From assembly GCA_028871475.1 (NCBI GenBank), contig JAGWMZ010000001.1, positions 248,001 through 312,000 of the forward strand: a DNA stretch of 64,000 nucleotides, written 5' to 3'. The stretch is from Sphingomonadales bacterium (lineage in GTDB: Bacteria; Pseudomonadota; Alphaproteobacteria; Sphingomonadales; Sphingomonadaceae). The notes beneath the pieces are model-generated. The model ran no database searches, had not been told where the DNA came from, and saw only the letters and a list, made by a program, of their open reading frames with translations. Each line of letters opens with the position of its first letter. The stretch's first letter is position 1. A program made the position numbers and the translations under genes. This document shows, piece after piece, positions 1-7,958 of the stretch.

Positions 1-636
1 CTGCCGCGCGCTGGCCCCGGCCACGGCGCGCACATAGGCGGAATTGACGAGCCGCAGCGCGCCATCCCCCCCGCGAAACCACATGGGCATGGGGGCGGCC
101 TCGATCAGCCCCGACAGGGCGGCAAAATCGCCGCGCGCCTGCGCGGTTTCCACCCGCATGCGCGCGGCCTCCCGTTCCGCCGAGGTATTGTCGAAGAACC
201 ACAGCTGGCAAGCGCCGGGCGCATGGTCCGGGTCCGCCGGATAGCCGCGCAGGGCAAGGCTGGTTCTGGCATTGGCCAGGCTGAGCGTCAGCGCGAAGGG
301 GCGCATGCCGCGCTGGCAGGCCTGCACCGCCTCGCCCAGCATCTGCATCTGCGCGGCCGGAAAGACGCTGGACAGATCGGACAGGTAGCCGGGCAAAACC
401 TCCAACCCAAGCCAGCCGGCCAGCCTTGCCGCGCCCTCGATCCGGCCGTCGGGATAGGCCAGCATCATCTGCGCGGGACTGTCCTCGATGATGCGCGCAA
501 GGCGGCGCGCGCGCGCCTTGGCCGCCTGCGCCCCGCGCCGCTGTGCCTGCCCCAGCAGAATGGCGACGATCGCGCCCAGCGTCCAGGCGCCGAGCAAAAG
601 GCCCAGAAGAGCCAGAAGGGTGGGAGTGAGCAGCAT
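1..636 (-). CDS. PAS-domain sensor histidine kinase, N-terminal part (cut by window edge)
   Basis: This is the first 212 codons of a membrane sensor protein; the rest lies beyond the left edge. It opens with a hydrophobic helix at about residues 3-27 and then a basic stretch (QRRGAQAAKARARR). Two PAS-like segments follow, beginning around residues 48 (IIEDSPAQMMLAYPDGRI) and 175 (PMPMWFRGGDGALRLVNSAY). The linker between them contains FFDNTSAERE, typical of PAS-to-PAS junctions in histidine kinases. The ATG at 634-636 has AGAGG just upstream. The kinase core is not visible, so 'histidine kinase' is inferred from the architecture and from my memory of such genes beside ahcY in sphingomonads. 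A PAS-containing diguanylate cyclase is the main alternative. Confidence 0.6.
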   Translation of the reverse strand, partial: MLLTPTLLALLGLLLGAWTLGAIVAILLGQAQRRGAQAAKARARRLARIIEDSPAQMMLAYPDGRIEGAARLAGWLGLEVLPGYLSDLSSVFPAAQMQMLGEAVQACQRGMRPFALTLSLANARTSLALRGYPADPDHAPGACQLWFFDNTSAEREAARMRVETAQARGDFAALSGLIEAAPMPMWFRGGDGALRLVNSAYVRAVAGASARQ

Positions 637-730
637 TGGCCTCTGGCTAGGGCGCGCGCAAAGGCTTGGCAATAGAAAGGGCGCCCCGGCCTGTGGCCAG
701 AGCGCCCCTTTCATGCGGGTTCGCGACCGA

Positions 731-2137
731 TCAGTAGCGGTAGTGATCCGCCTTGAAGGGCCCTTCCACCGGCACGCCGATGTAGTCGGCCTGCTTCCTG
801 GAAAGCTGGGTCAGCTTTACGCCCAGCTTTTCCAGATGCAGCGCGGCGACCTTCTCGTCGAGATGCTTGGGCAGAACGTAAACGTCCTTGCCGTAATTCT
901 CGGATTTGGTGAACAGCTCGATCTGGGCCAGCGTCTGGTTGGTGAAGCTGGCCGACATCACGAAGGACGGGTGGCCGGTGGCGCAACCCAGGTTCACCAG
1001 ACGCCCCTTGGCCAGGATGATGATCTGCTTGCCATCGGGGAAGGTGACGAGGTCGGTGCCCGGCTTCACTTCGGTCCACTGATAGTTCGACAGGGCCGAG
1101 ATCTGGATCTCGCTGTCGAAGTGGCCGATGTTGCAGACGATGGCCATCGGCTTCATCGCGGCCATGTGGTCGGCGGTGATGACGTCCTCATTGCCGGTGC
1201 AGGTGACGAAAATGTCGGCGCGCTTGGTCGCCTCTTCCATCGTCACGACTTCATAGCCCTCCATCGCGGCCTGCAGCGCGCAGATGGGGTCGATTTCGGT
1301 GACCATCACGCGGGCGCCGCCATTGCGCAGCGAGGCGGCCGAGCCCTTGCCCACATCGCCAAAGCCGGCAACGCAGGCGACCTTGCCGGCCAGCATCACG
1401 TCAGTGGCGCGGCGGATGGCGTCAACCAGCGATTCCTTGCAACCATAGAGGTTGTCGAACTTCGACTTGGTGACCGAGTCGTTCACGTTGATGGCCGGGA
1501 AAGGCAGCTTGCCGTCCTTGGCCAGGTGATAGAGGCGGTGGACACCGGTGGTGGTCTCTTCCGACACGCCCTTGATGGCGGCGACCGAGCGGGTCAGATA
1601 GCCCGGCTTGACCTTGAGGAAGGCGTTCAAAGCGCGGACGAACTCGATTTCCTCGGCGTTGCTGGGCTCGAACAGCTTTTCGCCCGCCTCGACGCGCGCG
1701 CCCCACAGGGCGAACATGGTGGCGTCACCGCCATCGTCCAGGATCATGTTGGCGGTGGTGTCGTCACCCCAGTCGAAGATGCGGCCCACGTAATCCCAGT
1801 AATCGGCGAGCGACTCGCCCTTGATGGCGAAGACGGGGATGTTCTGTGCAGCGATGGCAGCCGCTGCATGGTCCTGCGTCGAAAAGATGTTGCAGGTGGC
1901 CCAGCGCACTTCCGCGCCCAGAGCAACCAGCGTCTCGATCAGCACGGCGGTCTGAATGGTCATGTGCAGCGAACCGGTGATACGCGCGCCCTTGAGCGGC
2001 TGGCTGGCGCCGAATTCCTCGCGCAGCGCCATCAGGCCGGGCATTTCGGTCTCGGCAATGGCGATTTCGGCGCGGCCGTAATCGGCAAGGCCGATGTCGG
2101 CGATAACGTAGTCCTTCTCAGGGGCGATGGTGGCCAC
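731..2137 (-). CDS. ahcY: Adenosylhomocysteinase (S-adenosyl-L-homocysteine hydrolase)
   Basis: Cytosolic enzyme that reversibly hydrolyses S-adenosylhomocysteine to adenosine and homocysteine, removing the product inhibitor of SAM-dependent methyltransferases. The 468-residue protein has the family's N-terminal [17 protein letters not shown], the NAD-binding [13 protein letters not shown] glycine loop, the [11 protein letters not shown] region and the family's DHYRY-type C-terminus, so it is full length. I chose the GTG start at 2135-2137 over an in-frame start 10 codons upstream because GGAG lies 9 nt before it and the family normally begins here ([10 protein letters not shown]). A perfect 8+4+8 inverted repeat about 110 bp upstream is a likely operator. 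Confidence 0.97.
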   Translation of the reverse strand: MATIAPEKDYVIADIGLADYGRAEIAIAETEMPGLMALREEFGASQPLKGARITGSLHMTIQTAVLIETLVALGAEVRWATCNIFSTQDHAAAAIAAQNIPVFAIKGESLADYWDYVGRIFDWGDDTTANMILDDGGDATMFALWGARVEAGEKLFEPSNAEEIEFVRALNAFLKVKPGYLTRSVAAIKGVSEETTTGVHRLYHLAKDGKLPFPAINVNDSVTKSKFDNLYGCKESLVDAIRRATDVMLAGKVACVAGFGDVGKGSAASLRNGGARVMVTEIDPICALQAAMEGYEVVTMEEATKRADIFVTCTGNEDVITADHMAAMKPMAIVCNIGHFDSEIQISALSNYQWTEVKPGTDLVTFPDGKQIIILAKGRLVNLGCATGHPSFVMSASFTNQTLAQIELFTKSENYGKDVYVLPKHLDEKVAALHLEKLGVKLTQLSRKQADYIGVPVEGPFKADHYRY

Positions 2138-2246
2138 TTGGGTCTTCTCCAAAAAGGCCGTACCCAACCCTGCCCCGCAAAGGCAGGCGGGCGACGGCCT
2201 GAAAAATCATGTCATCGCCCTTAGCCCTTTGCCTCTCCGCAGGCAA

Positions 2247-2266
2247 ATATAAAGATTGCTTTATAT
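2247..2266 (-). promoter_or_regulatory. Candidate SahR-type operator upstream of ahcY
   Basis: The sequence is a perfect dyad, ATATAAAG-N4-CTTTATAT, in otherwise GC-rich DNA, 110 bp upstream of the ahcY start. From memory, SahR regulators (ArsR-type HTH fused to a methyltransferase-like domain) bind AT-rich dyads of this sort before ahcY and methionine-cycle genes in Proteobacteria. The assignment is inference; no sahR gene is present in the window. Confidence 0.6.
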
Positions 2267-2345
2267 CGTGATGAAAAGGGCGCCCGTCCGGCCTCCGTGC
2301 CGGACGCTCAGCCTTGCGGAACGCCCCTCTCCCTCGAGGGAAACC

Positions 2346-2816
2346 CTATCGCGCCGCCAGTTGCGAGTTTGCCGGACCATCGCCCGACAAGGTCTCGTCG
2401 GCGGCGGCCACCAGCGGCTCTTCCCCATCGCTGTTCGCCAGTTTCTGCGCCAAACCCTTCAGATCATGGCACCCCAGCCAGGGATGCCCCGCCCCATAGG
2501 TGTTGGCCATGGCCGTGCTCAGCCGGTCGAGCGCGCGCCCGTCCCGGCCCCCATCCCGGCCAGTACCGCCGCTTTCCCGCGTCAGATCCTGCGCCGCGCG
2601 GTTCAGTTCAGCCATATGATGGGCCTCGAACCTTGCGAACTCTCCCTGAAAATCATCGCTGCCGGCGCGGCACCGCAGCGCGGTCACCATCAGCATGATA
2701 TCCAGACCGCGCAATTTCTCGGCCTTGGTCATGGGGCTGGCGATGGCAGTGCCCCCCGTGGCCGCCATCGCCAGACACGCCAAGACTGATGCAAGCCCTT
2801 TTACCGCCTTGTTCAT
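2346..2816 (-). CDS. Secreted small protein of unknown function
   Basis: A 156-residue protein with a clear Sec signal peptide: basic MNKAVKG, hydrophobic core LASVLACLAMAATGG, and a likely cleavage site after AIA or ASP near residue 28. The mature part is mostly helical and has two cysteines (TALRCRAG and WLGCHDLKG) that could form a disulfide in the periplasm. Two adjacent ATGs are possible, at 2819 and 2816; the second has the better spacing from a GGGGGG ribosome binding site. I do not recognise a domain. Similar proteins near ahcY have, I believe, been mislabelled as S-adenosylhomocysteine hydrolases, and nothing in this sequence supports that name. Confidence 0.65.
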   Translation of the reverse strand: MNKAVKGLASVLACLAMAATGGTAIASPMTKAEKLRGLDIMLMVTALRCRAGSDDFQGEFARFEAHHMAELNRAAQDLTRESGGTGRDGGRDGRALDRLSTAMANTYGAGHPWLGCHDLKGLAQKLANSDGEEPLVAAADETLSGDGPANSQLAAR

Positions 2817-3114
2817 CATTGATACCCCCCGGCGAAAACCCCCGTTTTCGCCAACCCCGTGATGTCCCTGAGGAAAAAGTCTCAAGCCGCGCTTGCCGGA
2901 ATCTGAAAAAAGACAGTTAACCGCGAAGCGACGATGCAAGGCATTGCAACGGCTCAAAAGAAAAATGCCGACCTTTGGGAACCATCGCCCCGCCAATGCG
3001 TAACGACATGTTTCGTTCTGCCCGCTTGCTCCGCGCGGTGGCCCGCCTATATGTGTGCGGCAAAGGGCATGCGGCTTTCCGCCTCCCGCCCGACACCCCC
3101 GTGAGGAGACTACA

Positions 3115-3594
3115 ATGACGATCGAAGCTGGTCAGACCCTGCCGGATGTGAAGCTGGTCAAGTCGACCGAAGCCGAGCGCGAGCCCGTGCAGACCGCCGA
3201 CTATTTCAAGGGCAAGACCGTGGCCCTCTTCTCGGTGCCCGGCGCCTTCACCCCCACCTGCTCGGCCAAGCACCTGCCCGGCTTCGTGGAAAAGGCCGCC
3301 GAGCTGAAGGCCGCTGGCGTCGACGAAATCGTCTGCACCGCCGTCAACGATCCCTTCGTGATGGGCGCCTGGGCCGCCGCCAAGGGCAGCGACGACATCA
3401 CCTTCCTGGCCGATGGCAGCGGCGATTTCGCCAGCGCGCTGGGTCTGGAACTGGACCTGACGGGCGCCGGCCTTGGCAAGCGCGGCCAGCGTTTCGCCAT
3501 GATCGTCAAGGATGGCGTGGTCGACAAGCTGTTCGTCGAAGCCCCCGGCGAATTCAAGGTGTCGAGCGCCGAGCACGTTCTCGAAAACCTCTGA
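3115..3594 (+). CDS. Peroxiredoxin, Prx5 type
   Basis: Thiol peroxidase of 159 residues that reduces hydrogen peroxide and alkyl hydroperoxides using a glutathione or thioredoxin-type donor. The peroxidatic cysteine is Cys49 in PGAFTPTCSAKHLPGF, the Prx5 signature, and the family's DEIVCTAVNDPFVMGAW follows near residue 70. Length matches single-domain Prx5 proteins; there is no fused glutaredoxin. The ATG at 3115 has GAGGAG 6 nt upstream, which settles the start within a longer open frame. It converges on folE across a shared strong hairpin terminator. Confidence 0.94.
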   Translation: MTIEAGQTLPDVKLVKSTEAEREPVQTADYFKGKTVALFSVPGAFTPTCSAKHLPGFVEKAAELKAAGVDEIVCTAVNDPFVMGAWAAAKGSDDITFLADGSGDFASALGLELDLTGAGLGKRGQRFAMIVKDGVVDKLFVEAPGEFKVSSAEHVLENL

Positions 3595-3614
3595 GACTTT
3601 CCCAAGCCCGAAAG

Positions 3615-3649
3615 AAAACCCCGCCCGGCGCGAAACCGGGCGGGGTTTT
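3615..3649. terminator. Bidirectional intrinsic terminator between the peroxiredoxin gene and folE
   Basis: A 14-bp perfect stem (AAAACCCCGCCCGG pairing with CCGGGCGGGGTTTT) around a 7-nt loop. It is flanked by A-rich DNA on the left and T-rich DNA on the right, so it can end transcripts from both converging genes. Confidence 0.9.
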
Positions 3650-3672
3650 CTTTTGACGCATCGTGAATAGGC

Positions 3673-4323
3673 TCAATAACCCATCAGGCTGAGCACTTCC
3701 TTGCGGCTGCGCGGGTCGCTCAGGAAGCTGCCCATCATGCGGCTGGTCACCATGCCCACGCCCGGCGTGCGCACGCCCCGCCCGGTCATGCAGCCATGCT
3801 GCGCCTCGATCACCACGGCCACGCCCTCGGGCTGAAGATTGTCCCAGATGCACTGGGCCACTTCGGCGGTCAGGCGCTCCTGAATCTGCAGGCGGCGGGC
3901 ATAGCCATGCAGCACCCGCGCCAGCTTCGAAATACCCACCACCCGGTCCTTGGGCAGATAGGCAATCGAAGCCTTTCCGGTGATGGGCGCCATGTGATGC
4001 TCGCAATGGCTCTGAAAGGGGATGTCTTTCAGCAGCACGATCTCGTCATAGCCGCCCACTTCCTCGAACTGGCGCACCAGATGAACGGCAGGGTCCTCGC
4101 CATAGCCCTGGCAATATTCCCGCCAGGCCCGCGCCACGCGCCTGGGGGTGTCGAGCAGGCCTTCGCGGGCCGGATCATCGCCCGACCAGCGGATCAGCGT
4201 GCGAATGGCCTCGGCGACCTCCTCGGGCACGGCGATCTTGCCATCCTCGGCCAATACGGGCGCGCCACCGCCATGAAGCCCACCTGCGGGAGGAAGGTCA
4301 TCATCATGGTCAGCACAGCTCAT
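3673..4323 (-). CDS. folE: GTP cyclohydrolase I
   Basis: Catalyses the first step of tetrahydrofolate and pterin synthesis, GTP to 7,8-dihydroneopterin triphosphate plus formate, as a zinc-dependent homodecamer. The 216-residue protein has the zinc ligands in FQSHCEHHMAPITG and QHGCMTGRGV, and the conserved LARVLHGYARRLQIQERLT helix. The first 30 residues are a variable acidic and Gly-rich tail. The ATG at 4321-4323 has GGAG 7 nt upstream. The gene ends at the shared terminator with the peroxiredoxin gene and is followed upstream by the tRNA-Arg pair. Confidence 0.96.
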   Translation of the reverse strand: MSCADHDDDLPPAGGLHGGGAPVLAEDGKIAVPEEVAEAIRTLIRWSGDDPAREGLLDTPRRVARAWREYCQGYGEDPAVHLVRQFEEVGGYDEIVLLKDIPFQSHCEHHMAPITGKASIAYLPKDRVVGISKLARVLHGYARRLQIQERLTAEVAQCIWDNLQPEGVAVVIEAQHGCMTGRGVRTPGVGMVTSRMMGSFLSDPRSRKEVLSLMGY

Positions 4324-4452
4324 GGGTTATCTCCGCATCGTCAGGCCCATCACCAGACATGGCGCTTGGGCGCGTGCCATGTGGCGCCTGCCACCCCGAA
4401 TGGAAAGGGGAACCAGAGAGAATTTCGTGTTGTTAGTGAGAAAAGGGAAAGG

Positions 4453-4529
4453 TGGTGCACTCGGAGCGATTCGAACGCCCGGCCCTCAGATTCGTAGTCT
4501 GATGCTCTATCCAGCTGAGCTACGAGTGC
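4453..4529 (-). tRNA. tRNA-Arg (anticodon ACG), copy 1
   Basis: A 77-nt cloverleaf including an encoded CCA. The acceptor stem is GCACTCG/CGAGTGC with discriminator A, the D arm is AGCTCAGCTGGATAGAGC, the anticodon stem-loop is CAGA-CTACGAA-TCTG giving ACG, and the T arm contains GTTCGAATC. It is identical to the copy 158 bp away. Confidence 0.96.
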
Positions 4530-4610
4530 ACACTATACCTTGCCAGATGATGGCATTGCCATCATCTCAATCCCCCTGCCGAAACAGGCATCCTTCGCAA
4601 GGAAGGAAAA

Positions 4611-4687
4611 TGGTGCACTCGGAGCGATTCGAACGCCCGGCCCTCAGATTCGTAGTCTGATGCTCTATCCAGCTGAGCTACGAGTGC
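4611..4687 (-). tRNA. tRNA-Arg (anticodon ACG), copy 2
   Basis: The same 77 bases as copy 1, including the encoded CCA. It lies upstream of copy 1 on the same strand, so the two are probably co-transcribed. The 81-bp spacer between them is unrelated to either tRNA. Confidence 0.96.
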
Positions 4688-4761
4688 ACTTGGGAGACGC
4701 GCCTCTAGGGGTCACTCGCCGGCTTGGCAAGCGTTAATTTGCGATTTTTCCACAAGCCATT

Positions 4762-5232
4762 TCACCGCGCCGCCTCCCCGCTCATGGCCCCGCCCTCCAG
4801 CCAGCGCAACAGCGCCAGCGCCAAAGGACGGTCAAGCGGCGGCATGGCATCACCCTGCGCCAGAACGCGCAATTCCCGCCGCGAGAACCAGCCGATACCC
4901 TCGCCCAATCCCGCATCCCGCGCCGCCTGCGGCCATTCCACCGCGCGCAGATCACCTTGCCAGCCATGGCAGGCATACAGCAGGATCAGATGTGGCTGCC
5001 CGGCCCCCTGGGCAAAGCTGACCGGCATTAGACCACCTGCATCAAGTCTGACGTCGAGTTCCTCATCAATCTCGCGCAGGATGGCCCGCACGGCATCCTC
5101 GCCCGGCTCGACCTTGCCGCCGGGAAATTCCCAGAGCAGCCCATGGTGCTTTTCCGGCGCCCGGCGATGCAGCAAAACCCGCCCCTGAGCGTCGAGCAAA
5201 GCGGCGGCCACCACGGGGATCATCGCCCGCAC
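4762..5232 (-). CDS. Nudix hydrolase, MutT type (8-oxo-dGTP diphosphatase-like)
   Basis: Pyrophosphohydrolase of 156 residues resembling MutT, which cleanses the nucleotide pool by hydrolysing 8-oxo-dGTP to 8-oxo-dGMP. The Nudix box is complete: GGKVEPGE followed seven residues later by REIDEEL. The preceding RVLLHRRAPEKHHGLLWEFP is typical of the MutT branch. The GTG at 5230-5232 is preferred because AAGGA sits 9 nt upstream; the ATG three codons on is the alternative. Substrate is inferred from family only, and another Nudix substrate is possible. Confidence 0.85.
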   Translation of the reverse strand: MRAMIPVVAAALLDAQGRVLLHRRAPEKHHGLLWEFPGGKVEPGEDAVRAILREIDEELDVRLDAGGLMPVSFAQGAGQPHLILLYACHGWQGDLRAVEWPQAARDAGLGEGIGWFSRRELRVLAQGDAMPPLDRPLALALLRWLEGGAMSGEAAR

Positions 5233-5269
5233 GCAAAATTATCCTTCAGGATCAAAAGCGGATTCCTCT

Positions 5270-5284
5270 TAAAACCTTTGTTAA
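5270..5284 (+). promoter_or_regulatory. Possible CtrA-like site upstream of the first Flp pilin gene
   Basis: TAAA-N7-TTAA, one mismatch from the alphaproteobacterial CtrA consensus TTAA-N7-TTAA, 45 bp before the pilin start. CtrA controls pilA in Caulobacter, so the context fits, but a site this short occurs by chance in AT-rich gaps. Confidence 0.3.
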
Positions 5285-5328
5285 ATCCAAGGCTGTAGAC
5301 GTGGCATTCTTCGTCACAGGTGGAACCC

Positions 5329-5526
5329 ATGTCCATACACAGACTGCTGGCCCGCCTGGCGCGGGATGATAAAGCCATGGCCTCGGTGGAATATGGCCTG
5401 ATCTGCGCGCTGATCATCCTTGCCATGCTGACGGCCCTGTCGGGCTTTGCAAATGTCATCCAGGGCACCTGGGGCGACATCACCACCCAGTCGAGCAGCG
5501 CGATCGGCCAGGCCACCGCCGCCTGA
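5329..5526 (+). CDS. Flp/Fap-type (type IVb) pilin, divergent copy
   Basis: A 65-residue pilin precursor with a short basic leader (MSIHRLLARLARDDKA) and the hydrophobic helix MASVEYGLICALIILAMLTA that packs in a Flp/Tad pilus core. The EYGL motif is intact. The residue expected before the prepilin peptidase cut is Ala, where Flp leaders normally have Gly (DDKA versus DEAG in the next gene), and the helix carries a cysteine. The ATG at 5329 has AGGTGG 5 nt upstream. No tad assembly genes are in the window. It could be a minor pilin. Confidence 0.85.
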   Translation: MSIHRLLARLARDDKAMASVEYGLICALIILAMLTALSGFANVIQGTWGDITTQSSSAIGQATAA

Positions 5527-5698
5527 TTTTTAATCGCGCCAAGGGCTTTACACGCGCGAAACGTCATCCGGTTCCCTTCTCAAAGCCCCCCACGCCACCG
5601 CTGACGGATTTTTAAGACTTTTCCCCTAGAAAGATCGGGCCGCCCGGTGAGACGGGTAGATGCGGGGCGGACCAAGACTGTTTTTCTGGAGACTGACC

Positions 5699-5878
5699 AT
5701 GAAGTTCATCAACAAGCTGATCCGCGACGAAGCCGGCGCCACCGCCATCGAATACGGCCTGATCGCTGCTCTGATCGCCGTTGCCGCCATCACTGCCATG
5801 AACGGCCTGGGCAACCAGCTCAAGGCTACCTTCAACGCCACCGCGCGCGCGATGAGCTCGGGCAACGCTGCTGCCTGA
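5699..5878 (+). CDS. Flp family type IVb pilin
   Basis: A canonical 59-residue Flp pilin precursor. The leader MKFINKLIRDEAG ends in the usual Gly, so prepilin peptidase would cleave before ATAIEYGLIAALIAVAAITA, leaving a mature pilin of about 46 residues that polymerises into a Tad pilus. GGAG lies 7 nt before the ATG. It is 172 bp after the divergent pilin gene and is followed at once by a strong terminator, so it is probably expressed on its own or at the end of a two-pilin transcript. Confidence 0.93.
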   Translation: MKFINKLIRDEAGATAIEYGLIAALIAVAAITAMNGLGNQLKATFNATARAMSSGNAAA

Positions 5879-5926
5879 TTTCGCAAGGCGCCGACGCGTA
5901 GGAGACGACGCGCCGGCAGCCTGAAG

Positions 5927-5963
5927 AAAGGCGGAAAAAGGGATCTTCCCTTTTTCCGCCTTT
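5927..5963. terminator. Strong intrinsic terminator after the Flp pilin gene
   Basis: A 17-bp stem (AAAGGCGGAAAAAGGGA with its complement) closed by a 3-nt loop, then TTTTCTTG. The A-run and T-run symmetry lets it also serve accA, which arrives from the other side. Confidence 0.9.
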
Positions 5964-6056
5964 TCTTGTGCGCCATGGCCACTGGCCACGCGGCAAGACA
6001 AAACGCGGCAGGCGCCGGGCCCGCCGCGTATTTTCTTCGCATCAAAAATGGGACGG

Positions 6057-7004
6057 TCAGTCCTGCCCGATCCGCAGGAAGCGCTCCTCACGCTGCGACA
6101 TGATCGCCGCCGGGGTCAGCTTGCCCAGCTTGTCGAGTTCCTCGACCAGCGCCGTGCCCAATGCCTTGGCCGTTGCCTCGGGGTCGCGATGCGCACCGCC
6201 GACGGGCTCAGGAATGATCCGCTCGATCACCTTGAGCGCCTGAAGGTCCTGCGCGGTCACCTTCATCGCCTCGGCGGCATCGGCGGCCTTCTCGGCCGTT
6301 CGCCACAGGATCGAGGCGCAGCCCTCAGGGCTGATCACCGAATAGACCGCATGTTCGAGCATCAGCACGCGCGAGGCACTGGCCAGAGCCACCGCGCCGC
6401 CCGAACCACCCTCACCCACAATCACCGCCACCATGGGCACCGGCAGGGCAAGGCAAGCCTCGGTGGCGCGGGCAATCGCCTCGGCCTGACCGCGTTCTTC
6501 CGCTTCCACGCCCGGAAAGGCGCCCGAAGTATCCACCAGTGTGACGACCGGCAGACCAAAACGCCCGGCCAGCTCCATCAGGCGCACCGCCTTGCGATAG
6601 CCCTCCGGCTTGCCCATGCCGAAATTATGCTTGATGCGGCTGGCCGTATCATGGCCCTTTTCATGGCCGATCAGCATCACCTTGCGGCCCTGCACCGTGG
6701 CAAAACCGCCGATGATCGCGTGATCCTCGCCAAAGGCGCGGTCCCCGCCCAGTGGCACGAAATCGGTGAAGATCATGCGCACATAGTCAACGAAATGGGG
6801 GCGCATCGGGTGGCGGGCCACCTGCGTCTTCTGCCAGGGGGTCAGCGCGCGATAGGTGCTGGTCAGCAGGTCAGCGCTCTTGCGCTCCAGCCGGGCAATC
6901 TCGCTGGAAATGTCGAGATCGCCTTCCACGGCGGTGGTGCGCAATTCGGCAATGCGCGCTTCGAGCGCGGCAACCGGCTTTTCAAATTCGAGATAGGAAA
7001 CCAT
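6057..7004 (-). CDS. accA: Acetyl-CoA carboxylase carboxyltransferase, alpha subunit
   Basis: One half of the carboxyltransferase that moves CO2 from carboxybiotin to acetyl-CoA, making malonyl-CoA for fatty-acid synthesis; it pairs with AccD. The 315-residue protein has the full family length, including [19 protein letters not shown], the [20 protein letters not shown] loop and the [19 protein letters not shown] oxyanion-hole region. It follows xerD by 67 bp on the same strand, so it may be the last gene of that operon. No strong ribosome binding site precedes the ATG at 7002-7004, but homologues start with the same [11 protein letters not shown]. Confidence 0.97.
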   Translation of the reverse strand: MVSYLEFEKPVAALEARIAELRTTAVEGDLDISSEIARLERKSADLLTSTYRALTPWQKTQVARHPMRPHFVDYVRMIFTDFVPLGGDRAFGEDHAIIGGFATVQGRKVMLIGHEKGHDTASRIKHNFGMGKPEGYRKAVRLMELAGRFGLPVVTLVDTSGAFPGVEAEERGQAEAIARATEACLALPVPMVAVIVGEGGSGGAVALASASRVLMLEHAVYSVISPEGCASILWRTAEKAADAAEAMKVTAQDLQALKVIERIIPEPVGGAHRDPEATAKALGTALVEELDKLGKLTPAAIMSQREERFLRIGQD

Positions 7005-7071
7005 GGGGCCAGTGCCCTAGTGCTCTGCGACCCAAACGGCAAGACTTTGTGGCAAGATAGCGTCCAAGCGC

Positions 7072-7929
7072 TCAACCCTGGGCCAGCGGATGGCGCGCAT
7101 TGACCAGCGCGACCAACCGCGAAGCATCGACATGGGTGTAGATCTGGGTGGTGGAAATATCGGCATGGCCCAGCAGGGTCTGAAGCACGCGCAGATCCGC
7201 GCCGCCTTCCAGCAAATGGGTGGCAAAGGCATGGCGCAGCACATGAGGCGACACGCGCGTTGGGTCCAGCCCAGCCCTTGCCGCCAGGTCGCGCAGCAGC
7301 TGGAACAGGCGAATACGGGTCAGATGCCCCTTTTCCCCGCGCGAGGGGAAGAGAAACCGCGACTCGACGCCATGCACGCTGGCAGGCCGCACCGCCAGCC
7401 AGCGCGAGAGCGCCTGACGCGCGCGGGTCGAGATGGGCACCATCCGCTGCGCCCCGCCCTTGCCGGTCAAGGTCAACATCGGTGCATCGCGCGGCACGCT
7501 GCGCAGCGGCAGGCTGACCAACTCGGTCGCGCGCAGGCCCGAACCATAGAGCAGCTCCAGCGCGGCCAGCGTGCGCAGAGGTTCCGGGCGGCCCGTACCT
7601 GCCTCATCCTCGGCCAGCGCGAACAGCGCCCCCACATCGCCATGCCCCAACAAGCGCGGCAAGGGACGGCGCGTGACCGGGCGCGGCAAGGCCGGCGTCG
7701 GATCATCCCCGCGCCATCCCTCATCGATGAGAAAACCGTAAAACTGGCGCAAGGCCGAACATTTGCGCGCCAATGACGATGGCGCCAGATCCGCCCAATG
7801 CTGCCCCAGCGAGGCGAGATCCTGCGCGCTCGCCTTTTCCAGCGGGCCGATCAATTCGCGCGCGCCATCCAGATCCCGGCGATAGGCGGCCAGCGTATTC
7901 ATGGCCGCCCCCCGTTCAGCGGCCAGCAT
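7072..7929 (-). CDS. xerD: Tyrosine site-specific recombinase XerD
   Basis: With XerC, resolves chromosome dimers at dif near the septum. The catalytic set is present: Arg in GSGLRATELVSL, Lys in LTGKGGAQRMVP, His/Arg in SPHVLRHAFATHLL, His in LLGHADISTTQ and the nucleophile Tyr in IYTHVD. From the ATG at 7929 it has 285 residues, slightly short at the N-terminus. The frame stays open upstream, encoding LTLNAIDAFIA, which matches where XerD proteins usually begin. The real start may therefore be a CTG at 7960-7962 that overlaps the preceding gene's stop. A chromosomal Xer rather than a phage integrase is supported by the housekeeping context. Confidence 0.93.
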   Translation of the reverse strand: MLAAERGAAMNTLAAYRRDLDGARELIGPLEKASAQDLASLGQHWADLAPSSLARKCSALRQFYGFLIDEGWRGDDPTPALPRPVTRRPLPRLLGHGDVGALFALAEDEAGTGRPEPLRTLAALELLYGSGLRATELVSLPLRSVPRDAPMLTLTGKGGAQRMVPISTRARQALSRWLAVRPASVHGVESRFLFPSRGEKGHLTRIRLFQLLRDLAARAGLDPTRVSPHVLRHAFATHLLEGGADLRVLQTLLGHADISTTQIYTHVDASRLVALVNARHPLAQG

Positions 7930-7958
7930 GGCGATGAAGGCGTCGATGGCGTTCAGCG

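Noticed and set aside
4453..5232. The tRNA-Arg pair as an integration site
   Set aside because: No integrase, no partial tRNA copy elsewhere in the window and no foreign genes nearby; the window's XerD is a housekeeping recombinase.
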